NCBI GenBank assembly: GCA_014706295.1
Contig: JACSVZ010000001.1
Location: forward strand, 83,202,237-83,266,236
Direction: 5' to 3'
DNA length: 64,000 bases
From: Lycocorax pyrrhopterus obiensis
Lineage: Eukaryota; Chordata; Aves; Passeriformes; Paradisaeidae
Of this stretch, positions 23,750-33,597 are shown piece by piece. The translations under genes were made by a program, and so were the position numbers. The notes beneath the pieces are model-generated. The model made no database searches. It was not told the DNA's origin and saw only the letters and a list, made by a program, of their open reading frames with translations. Every line of letters begins with the position of its first letter. Within the stretch, counting starts at the first letter, position 1.

Positions 23750-24967
23750 TTCCTTTAGACACGGACACAAATTTTTCTGCCCTAAAATCCCACCACATTT
23801 AGATCAACAGCACTCAAATTTTTCCTCTATACTTTAAAGGAAATGCTAACATGCAGTAATATAGGGTGCCCTGCAGCGAGACAATGGCGTCCATGGGATC
23901 AATTTTCCACGGCTCCAACCATGTGCTGAGAAAAGTCATTCAGTTCACTGTAAAACCACCCTGTGAAATCAGGAGTGAAAGCTCAAGTCAAGACTTCCTA
24001 CACATTCCCAGGCATCTGGGAAATCATAGGTGCTAACAAACTCTGGGTCATTGGAGCGATTGTGTCGTTAACACATCGTTTGATAGGCTGTGTTTACTGA
24101 GCTACACGACAATTTCCAGCATAACTGCACCAGCAAGGCTCCTGCTGTGTCTCTTCTGTGAGTATCTACTCTCTTCAGCTGTTAGCCTTGAGCTGTAGTT
24201 TGGGCCCATGCCAGCCAACACTCTTCCAGAGATATGCAGGACATAGTTTGTGGAATAGCACAGGACAGTGACTGTACCCAGTGGGGAGCAGAGGGGGTTT
24301 TATCCTGCTCTGGATAAAAGAGGAAAGAGGGCTTAGACATGTCACGCCTCTTGTTTTCAGGACCTGAGAGAGGATCCTGGTCCATTTTATTTTAAGAACG
24401 AGACCATGTGTACATGGACCAAGCATAAAGCTTGGTACATATTGTACCAAGTTTATTCAGTAAGAAAACAACTACGTAGTCCAACCTCAGTACTTCTCCT
24501 GCAGCCAAAGAAGGTCGTGTCCTAAGGTACCTAGAAAAGGATATTATTTTTCTCAAGAGAAGAACATCAGGAAAAACACACCTGACAGCCATTTCACCCA
24601 GTCACACATTTCTGTTCATATCAGCTGAGGCTCTGCCCCATTTTACAAATTGTATTTAAAAAATGAGAACTTCAAGCACTTTGTCACTTGTGACTGGCCA
24701 TGTTTTATCGTCCCCTTACCTTCTTTGTTCCAGAAGAATTGTCTACAGTGTTTGGTATGCTCTACTTTCTCCCTCTCACTATGCAAAAACTATCCAAGAC
24801 TTAACCTACTCTAGTTATTGACACATCTACACGGACAAAGAGGCCTTTTTTCCCAGACAGTCTCTTTTGGAACCAAAACTAAAGTTTTATCAGCCACAGT
24901 CCAGGCCCTTTAATTCCAAAATTTCATTAACAAAAGCTTTCTTGAAAGTGTCCTTTCAGGTCCTTAC
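23750..24967. other. Unique sequence, locally CpG-enriched near 23.87-24.12 kb
   Basis: No gene is recognised. Between about 23870 and 24120 there are several CpGs (GCAGCGAG, ATGGCGTCC, GAGCGATTGTGTCGTTAAC, ATCGTTTG, CACGAC) in an otherwise CpG-poor region. A 9-3-9 palindrome lies at 24431-24451. Confidence 0.5.
24431..24451. repeat. 21-bp palindromic element (9-bp arms, 3-bp spacer)
   Basis: CTTGGTACA, spacer TAT, then TGTACCAAG: a perfect inverted repeat. With one G-T wobble and two further A-T pairs the stem would reach 12 pairs in RNA. It could be a dimeric factor site or a chance palindrome. Arms of 9 bp at some short spacing are expected at least occasionally in 64 kb. Confidence 0.85.
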
Positions 24968-25105
24968 ATAGAATCATAGAGTAGGCCACACCAGAAGGGA
25001 CCGTGAAAGATAATTTCATCCAATCCTTTGTGGGAAAGGGAGCCTAGTTGAGATTATCTAGTACCTTGTACAATCGTGTCTTGAAAAGCTCCAGTGAGAC
25101 ACATG
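24968..25105 (-). mobile_element. CR1-like LINE 3' end, diverged subfamily, antisense
   Basis: The plus strand begins TAGAATCATAGAGTAGGCCACACC and AGAAGGGACCGTGAAAGATAA. It goes on to GTGGGAAAGGGAGCCTAGTTGAGATTATCTAGTACCTTGTACAATCGTGTCTTGAAAAGCTCCAGTGA. This matches an avian CR1 tail type whose 3' UTR reads 'agcctagatgagattatctagcaccctgt', distinct from the copies elsewhere in this window. The downstream end is indistinct. It has no coding content. Confidence 0.75.
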
Positions 25106-26260
25106 AGATAAGCAGACCATGCTAAATGATCAAAATCTTTCCCCATCCTTAAAAATATTCTAATTCCCATAAAGCAGCCTCCGGGAGGTTTCCCCACAGA
25201 AAAGCACTGGAAGTCTGTTGCGATACACTGCAGGTTCTCCCAAAGAACTGCACTGCAATTCAAGGCTGTAGCAAGTCAGGCCCTCGTAGCCTGTCTCTGG
25301 AACAGTTTTTTTCTACCACAGCAGCCCAGAACCATGGAAACACAAAATTACCGCCTTCCCTTTGTTGTCTTTTAGCAGCAGCATAGATTCTGCCTAAATG
25401 TCTGCTTACACACAAATCTCCAGAAAAAGAACAGCAGAAAAATATTTATGACTCTCTGGTATAAAGTTAATTAGCCATTTGTTTGCCAATAACTCCCTGT
25501 TTTAACACAATTTAACACAATTTCTTTGGGGGATGATTTGGGACAATATTAGCTGCAGAGCCCATAAGCCCTTTGTGAATTATCTGGGCTGCAAGCACTT
25601 AGCTAATATGTTTTACCTCTAACTCAGTTATGCCTCCATAGTAATTGCTGTTTACACAGTATGTTTGCTAACCCAGGATAATATTCTTTTCATGTGATTC
25701 TTCAAAATTAAGCTAATATGACACCAAGATTATTAATTTTCATTGAAATCCTATGAAAAGGCTATTAAAGTGCTGGTCATCAGCCTGATAGCAATAATAT
25801 GTATTCCTTTGCTCTCTCAGGATCTGAAGTGGACAAAATGGCCATTGATAATAGAAGTTCTTTTCAGATGAATAACTGAATGGGGCAGACTTTTAAATAC
25901 AAGAGAGATCTAAAGTGGTACAAGTGTTTTATTCATTACCATAAGGGCTGGATTTCTATCCGATTGGCACTACTGAAAGGAAGACAGAAACCATGGTAGG
26001 CTGCCTCCAGCAATGTGATATCCATCTGGGTCTGAGCTCTGTGGACAAGGAGCTGCACCATCTGACTGCTCCTGAGGTCTGAGGTTCTGAGCACTCATTT
26101 GGGATAAAATATTATCTACTACACAGAGGTTCAGCTGTGGCCTGATCCTACTGCTCAAGACCCTCTACCAGCACAGAGATGGAATAACTTGTGTCCAGAG
26201 GCAAAGGTATAAATAGCTTGGACCTCCATCTGTCATTAACAGGTTCAAGTTCAATTAAGT

Positions 26261-26306
26261 TAATGGTAAATGGATTTATATCCTAATGGTAAATGGATTT
26301 ATATCC
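26261..26306. repeat. 23-bp perfect tandem duplication
   Basis: The unit TAATGGTAAATGGATTTATATCC is present twice without mismatch (26261-26283 and 26284-26306). Perfect identity implies a recent duplication, so the copy number may vary between individuals. Confidence 0.97.
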
Positions 26307-27750
26307 AAGAATGACCTGGCCCTGAGCATCTTAGAAAGTCACTCACATTCTACCCAAACACAATGAATTATCTGTTGTTCTCAGACATTTTGTTTGATAT
26401 GGATTGTTGTGTTCTCTCTGCCTTTAGATTGGGGCAAAGACACAAGGACTTTACCATCAGTCCAGGCCCATTTAGAGGAAATAAAACAGCTTATATTGCT
26501 AAAGAACAAAATAAAACTGCAAGGGACAAGGTCCAAGTGGCTGTATTGTGAGTCTGGACAACGCCTCAAGGGAAAGTTCCAGGGGTGGGACAAAGGAAGT
26601 CCCAGGGAGGGGACTGGTGTCACTTTCCTTAATTGTCTGGTGCCTCAATCACTCCTGAAACCATAATGAGGGAAGGCTCCAGAAGTTCTTGTTTTCAACA
26701 AGCCACATATTTGAATGGAACCTCTTGAAATAATTTTATAGTTCAAGAAGATTGTTTATTTTGATCTTTGAAACAAGAGATTAGTCAGGATTTACTGCTG
26801 GTCAAATTAGCCTCATCAGACATTGCTACCTTTATTTCCAGCCTTCACAAACAAGCAAACAGTTTAATTTATGCACATTGATATATGTTTTTTTATCCTT
26901 TAAATCTTACCTAGAGTTTTCGTAAGGATTGCCTACAGTTGGTAAAAGCTTGAAGAACAGCCCTTTTTGCATAGGTATGTAGTATAAGAATAAAAATGAA
27001 GTGCCTCAGTAAAAACCATGGATCATTTTTATAGATTTTCAAAGTGCAAGAACCTCAAAAGCTATCTGCATGTGGCTTGTTACATGTAAAGATATACAAT
27101 AAACACATTTGATTAGTTATTACTCTTTATTATTACATATTTATTACTTATATTGATAGCAAATATTGTTCCTAGTCATATGCTTTCTTTAATGTGCTTT
27201 TTCAAACAGTTCTGTATACACCTAGGCAACTAATATTTTTAATCATTTATTTTAAATTATTTTTATTTATTTTTAAATAAAGGATTGCAGTTTATAGTAG
27301 ACTCTAAAAGATGTGGTTTCACTAGGGCTGTGGGACAACTAAAGCAATAGATTCAATAAGGGTAGAATGATGAGGTACCTACAAGAGTTCCCTCAGGGAT
27401 CTCTAGGTACAGACCTGGTGCATGCTGAAGAAAAAGATCAGTTCATTTCATTTTATGATCTCTTTCCAGCTTCATTCTGTTTCCATAGGTATGTAGTTAA
27501 ATAGAAAAGGAATGCTGCATGACAATTTAAGGAAGTTATCACGTATTTGTCTCTAACATCAGCAAGGATGGAATAAGTATGCACCTCCTGGGGCGAACCT
27601 TTCCTGCAAACACCCAAATTCTCTACAGATTTTCCTTCTCAAGGTCTTTTCACATAAGTAGATTTTGAGATTGTTTCTTTCCTCTTGTGACTTGCCTTAG
27701 GCAAAGAGCATTTTCAGGTACTCAGAGGCTTCAACAGCACAGAGCTTTCC

Positions 27751-27767
27751 TATTTATTTATTTATTA
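27751..27767. repeat. (TATT)n microsatellite
   Basis: TATTTATTTATTTATTA: about four tetranucleotide units. Confidence 0.9.
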
Positions 27768-30700
27768 CCATTATAAGCACAGATACAGAACCTCAACTCC
27801 CCTAACATCTTGCTTAACCCCTTTCTCTTTTTTGGGGGGCTCTAATCCACAATCTGAGAAACAATTAGTCCATCCAGGAACCACTTTCTAAGAAGCTGCA
27901 CTTTGGACTTGTATCTCATGTTGCAGTCTCCCTCCAGCTCTACCATGCAGAGTCCTAACACCAACTCTGTGTGCTTTGGGCACACATACATTACTACACT
28001 ATTGGAATTTCTTCCTCAAAAAAGTCACAACAAAAGAAAGCCTGTTTTCAGACAGGGATTTCTCAAAATTTAAGGAAAACTATAAAAATCGACTTCTTAA
28101 TTTCTAGGAATACAAAGCAGAGGTCGGAATAAAGCCTAGTTCTTCAAAATTGCATTTAAAAAAGGAGAAAAAACTTCACAACAAATAATTCCCTTGTCAC
28201 ATTAGGTGCTAGTTAAAATGCAGAGTGTGAAATTCCAAAGTGTTGGCGTTATTTGTAGTTTTTTTCCCGTATGAATTCCCTTTAGGCAATTCATTGCAAG
28301 GCTTGGTACTCACTTTTTAAAATGCTGGGCAGGTTTATGCTGCCATTATACTAAATGCTGCTGTGCAGCTTAAAAAGCATACCTTGGAAGCATGAGAAGT
28401 TCTGTCCTACCAGATGCAAGCTAGCAGAAAATGCTACATCATCTCCCTAAATATCAATTATGCACTAGGCTGCCCTTGGAGATTGCAGCTGAGATGGGCT
28501 ATATGATCCCCAAGCCTTCCACCTCACAGGCAATTTTTTCAGCTAACAAGCCATTTGTGAAATGTTTGGGGGGAAGAGTCTGTCCTTTCCTCTTGTGGCA
28601 ACTATATGTTTTTGACCTGATTTCAGTTCTGGAGGGTCTTGTGCTTGACAGGTGCCTGGCACTTGCTGAGGAAGATGACTGGGTCCAGCTGCAAGGGAGA
28701 GACATGCCTCTCCACTTTCCAAAGGTGCTTACGTAAGTGTCTAACCACTCTGGAGCCAGAAACTCTGCTTAAGCTTAGGTGAGGATAGGAAGGAAAGAGA
28801 AAATTTTCAGATCAGACTGGGAGGTGTGCAGTGATTTTAGAGTACTCACAAAATTAAATAGGAGTTGAGAAGTATTTCTGTATCTTTGTCATCAGTTTGG
28901 TCACAGACACCTACCTTGTCTTCAGAAATCAGTCCAGCCTTCTGCAGTGCAGTCTCAAAGTATCCTTTTGCTTTGAAGTCAAACCCTGAGGGGAAGGGGG
29001 GTAAAAAAACCTGCAGACAGAGGAGGTCATCTCTCCTTCTTTATTAGCTCAGCAGTGAGGGAACTTGCCTGGATAAGGACTGTGGTTATTATCCCAGTCA
29101 GTCTTCAGGGATTTGAAATTTTCACAATCTAGGCAACTGTTCTTATCACTGGGGTAAACCTTACCTGCAGAATTTGCCAAAACCCTCTAGCAGATTGTTT
29201 CACTTTTATGGTACCATAAATACACATTAAAGAGAGAAACTCTGTGACATAAATTTCACATTTGCTACATCAGTAAATAAAACCTTTTTCCTTCCCCCCA
29301 CCCCCCACCAGATGACACCTCTCCACAAGGCAATAGCCTTGTTCATTTTTTTCTATCTCATTAAATATCAAACTACCCTATTAAAGTGAAACAGTTTTTA
29401 TGGACAGGATAGAAAAATCCCCCCTTTGGTACACAAGGCTGTGGTTCAGCTTTCTGGTGATGTTGTTTCCTATCCTCTGAGGCAGGCAAATATCAAAATC
29501 ACATATTCTCATTATTAATCACTGGGAAGAAATGCCACAACCACCTCCTCTTGCAGCTGCAAGCCTGATCCAGTCTCCCAGTATGCATCCAAATCCTTAC
29601 AAGAGAAATGGATTTCATAGGTACATTTCTCCAGCGTCTGGTAGGCTCAAACATCTTCCTCTTTATGGGGCTGACTCTGGTGAGGTACCATATCTTATCA
29701 TGCAGCTTCCACTAGATTAAAAGGCTGATGAAAGCAGCATTGTAGTGCTTAGCAAGTTGCAGCATAATTCCACTTGAAGATGTAAGTTCTGTGAGGATCC
29801 CTTCTCCATTTCGCTCTTACCAATGAACTCTGCAATCTGTTCTAAAAACACTCCAGGTTTTACCAGACCTAATCAGTTGTCTGTTTCTGATATCTAATGC
29901 ACCTGGTTCATTCTCTTTCCCCTTATCAGAATGCTGCTCTGAATGCTTTCAAGTCCATAAATTTCTTGGAGGACACAGATGATTGCATAAAACCATCTGG
30001 ACTTGGCCAGGTGGTATAATATACATTAATCAGCTATAGAGAGTAGTTTCTTTATGACCATTGCCACTTATCAGCAAACTTTAGATTCGTTATATTTTAT
30101 CAACTAAAATTTCTGTAATTCTCTTCCTTAATCCTAATGCTTAGTCTGAAAGGCCTACAGGCATATCCACAAAAACATCATGAAACACCTGGATTAAAAT
30201 TGCCTGTGAAATTGAAATTCGTCTCCTTATGACTTTGTTGAGTCTGTAAGACAAAATTTACACTATTTTTGTTCACCTACATCTTATTTGCTATCTACTA
30301 TGTACAGCACTCCTTGAACAGATATGTAATGGTTTATTTTTTCTTCCCTCTGAAAGGTAAGCAGTCCCATCAGTGTTTTGCACTCAGATCACAGAGCACT
30401 TCAAACTAAAGAAAACTGGACTTCTGAGCTGAGTTTGAGCAGCTGGAAGACAGAAGAGATGGAGATGGCAGCAGCTTTCCTGAAAGGCAGTGTCAATAAA
30501 AAACAGAAAGCAAGCAGAGCAGTGTATTGTATACCAATAAACATGCTCACAAAGAAAGATGAGGTAAGTTCCCACTTCAGCCTCCCTCATATCTTCTTCT
30601 GCTTCAACCACTGCTTTGACCAGCAAAAGTCAAGAGCATGGGCACTACTGGTAGACAAATCTGCTGGGAATGATGCAAATCCAAAACAGGACATTCATTA

Positions 30701-31316
30701 TGGAAATCATGGAGCTACAAAGCTGCTTGTACACAGGAGTGCTGCTACCACTCAGGCAAAAAGGTAGAACCTCTTGGTTAGATAGATCTCTTGACTGCTG
30801 GTCTTGATTAGGTACCTGGGGGGAGAAAAGGAAGGAAACAGCAAACCTTTTTGCTAAACTGAGGACCATCTGAGCTCTCCTTATACAAGTGTTTATGAAC
30901 AGTTTGTTACCTAGCTATACCCCACCTATCCACAATACCTTACCTAATGCAAGGCAGTCATTTCTTATGATGGTCTGAAGGAAAATATCCCCCAATCTTT
31001 CTACCATTTCTCTGAAAGAGCAAAGTCTCAGAAGCAAAAAGGCAAGATGCCACCTTCTCAGCTCCTAGTACAGTTTGATCAAGGATTGCACACAACCAGC
31101 TTCTGCCTGTTTTGCTGCTGTCGGTATTCTGGGGCACATGCACCAAAAACAGACACACAAACCTGCAGAAAAAGTTGTGTGTGCCAGGATAGTATGGCTA
31201 GGAGCATGTAAGCTGATATTCCTTGGTGGCCAGCTTCGCACAGGCTTCAATTACTGCTGATGATCTGTGTGCTCCATTTGCTCCAGCAGGGATCTGCTTA
31301 CAAATTAATGGTGTTC

Positions 31317-31338
31317 AGGTTGCCATGGGAGGCAACCT
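31317..31338. promoter_or_regulatory. RFX X-box-like inverted repeat
   Basis: AGGTTGCC, spacer ATGGGA, then GGCAACCT: a perfect 8-bp inverted repeat built from two RFX half-sites (GTTGCC/GGCAAC). Canonical X-boxes have the half-sites 0-3 bp apart. Here the spacing is six, as if the palindrome GTTGCCATGG..AAC had four extra bases. Binding is therefore uncertain. Confidence 0.35.
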
Positions 31339-32744
31339 AGAGTAAGGATGTGGCACACTGAGTACCCAGACCCCAACTTCCTCTCTACAAGATCATTCTT
31401 GAAGGTATGTGCTATCCCTTATAACTCCATTAGAAACTTCCCTGTTTCATTCCCCTGAATGTATGCTTTCTTCCAGAAAGGAATATGGAAGAATTACTCC
31501 TTTGAGAACAGGTTCTGTTTGAAGAAATCTACAATTTCTGGTAATTTGAGCTGTATGTAACAGGCTGGAAAAGTGAGAAATGAGAACTGAAGATGATTTT
31601 CGCCTTTAGAACCCATTGGCTTCCGAGGCAACATGCTACTGAGAATAAAATTTCTGCTTTGGGTGTTGTGTGTACCTCTTCCCTTGTGTGTGCGATGGGT
31701 TTATGCTTTGACAGCCTGGAAGAAGACTGAACTCCTTTCATCTAATTTCAGATCTAACTGAAACACCATCAGTCCAGAGGCACAGTGAGAACTGGAATGT
31801 TTCTGAAATCCTCTCCTGCTGAGAATAGCAAAGGCTCAATGAAGGTCTTTGCAAAATCCAAAAGGCAAGACAGTCTGCTCGAAAAGCAGCATTTGCTTGA
31901 GATAGTTTTGTTTTGAGTTTGTTGGGTTTTTGGGTTTTCTTTTTGCTGCAACAGACTAGAAAGAGACAAACTTTTCCAGAAGGGAAGTTTTGTCAACAGA
32001 AACAATATCTTTTATTAAACCAAATGCTACAGCTGGAAAAAAAAATAAGCACATTTCAGGAGTGCAAAGAACTGAAGAAAGTTTATGTACCTTAAAGCTT
32101 GCCATCTGCTCTAATACAAGGTTATTTCATCTCCCTATAATCCTTCTTTTGTTTATAACCTTGGAGGATCATAAGTATCCAGAAATTTATATTTATTTGA
32201 TATGAAAAATCTCAGTGTAATAGAATAGCCAGTAGGCCTCTGGAAAATAAGCTGATTTGACTTATAGAGAAAAAGTTAATGCTCTTTTTTTTTAATTTAC
32301 AGAACTAACTTGGGCTCAGATTCTAGCTATTTGCGTGGGTGGTTGATATTTTACAGTAGAGTGCTTGCTTTTTCTATGTTATGAGAGCCAAATCTACTCG
32401 AGGTTGGCATGATCTCTCACTAAAAACTTTGCCAAAAAAGCTGCTTTCTCACAAACAGCTGATTTTATGAAATCAACATTTTTCTGACCAAAAGGAATCT
32501 CTCTCAAAAAAAAATTTCATCCAGCTCTTTGTCTGTCTGTGGAGACAGAGAAAAAATAATTAAAAATATAAAAAATAACAGAAAGCTGGAGAAAAAGTAA
32601 TGCTAGAAACAAAACATTATGATGTACATAACAGTTTCTGTCAGCCTGGAGTTGGGAGTGGGAAGACAGATTTAATAAAAAGCAGAAAAACAGTTCTCAT
32701 TAGTGAGTAGGCAATTTCCAGAATGAAGGGCTGTTGAAAATAGC

Positions 32745-33597
32745 TGTGAAGGGTAGACCCTGGCTGGACACCATGTGCCCACCAATATCACTCTATCTCT
32801 GCTCAGCTCAATGAGGAAAAAAATATAACAAAATGCTCATGGAATGAGATAAGGACAGGGAGAGGTCACTCACCAATTACCATCACGGGCAAAACGGACT
32901 CGACTTTAATTCAATTTGTTGCCAATAAAATCAGAGTAAGGTAATGAGAAATAAGAACTAAATCTTAAAAACATCTTTATTAAAAACTCCCCCCTTCCAG
33001 CAGCTCAGGAGCATGGGGAGTGGGGGCTGTGTTCAGTTCATCACACATTGTCTCTGCTGCTCCTCCCTCCTCAGGAGGAGGATTCCTCCCACTCTTCCCC
33101 TGCTCCAGCCTCGGCTCCCTCCCACGGGAGACAGTCCTGCACCAACTGCTCCAGTGTGAGTCCCACGAGCTTCCCATGGAGTCACAGCCTCCTTTGGGCA
33201 TCCACCTGCTCCAGCATGGGATGCTCCAGGGGCTGCAGGTGGATCTCTGCCCCACCCTGGACCTCCATGGGCTGCAGGGGCACAGCTGCCTCATGATGGG
33301 CTGCCCCATGGGCTGCAGGGGGATCTCTGCTCTGGTGCCTAGAGCACCTGCCCCTCCTTCTGCTCTGACCTTGGGATCTGTTCTTGTCACATATTCTTGC
33401 TCCTCTCCCTTGCTGCTGTTGCCCAGAAGTTTGTCCCCCTTCTTACATCTTTTATTCCGGAGGTGCTTCCACCATTGCTGCTGGGCTCAGCCTTGGCCAG
33501 TGGTGGGTCAGTCCTGGATCTGGCTGGCATCAGACATGAGGGAAGCTTCCAGCAGCTCCTCACAGAAGACACTACTGCACTATCAAAACCCAATACA
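32745..33597 (-). mobile_element. Endogenous retrovirus LTR, near full length, antisense
   Basis: The low-coordinate end (TGTGAAGGGTAGACCCTGGCTGG) is the complement of an avian LTR 3' end of the type 'ccagccagggt..acc..ca'. Next come the complement of 'tctccctgtccttatctca' (32847-32868) and an AATAAA polyadenylation signal on the minus strand (32976-32981). A GC-rich middle carries about 40-bp imperfect repeats (33229-33320). The far end is near CCCAATACA (33597). TG..CA termini are compatible, but flanking 5-mers (ATAGC and CTACC) match at only three positions, so no clean target-site duplication is shown. No gag, pol or env sequence is adjacent, so it behaves as a solo LTR. It resembles avian ERVL-type LTRs, and the class is inferred. 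Long open frames across it (up to 196 codons) come from its GC-rich repeats and are not genes. Confidence 0.85.
33229..33330. repeat. About 40-bp imperfect tandem repeats inside the LTR
   Basis: GGGCTGCAGG recurs at about 33230, 33270 and 33310. Between the first and third, GGGCTGCAGGTGGATCTCTG and GGGCTGCAGGGGGATCTCTG are near-identical, giving a nested 40/80-bp periodicity. Upstream CTCCAGCATGGGATGCTCCAGG may be a further decayed unit. Such internal repeats are known in some avian LTRs and can vary in copy number. Confidence 0.8.

Larger units (their letters stand above)
25106..32744. other. Long unique region (7.6 kb), no gene recognised
   Basis: There is no interspersed repeat I recognise here. 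About 25430-25900 is AT-rich with many TAAT-type words and reads like conserved non-coding DNA. 27110-27290 is extremely AT-rich (TTTATTATTACATATTTATTAC; ATTTTTATTTATTTTTAAATAAAG). A 23-bp tandem duplication lies at 26261-26306 and a (TATT)n run at 27751-27767. Two splice-bounded open segments (28627-28732 and 30357-30563) are discussed as candidate exons. An RFX-like inverted repeat lies at 31317-31338. No coding gene is supported. Confidence 0.5.
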
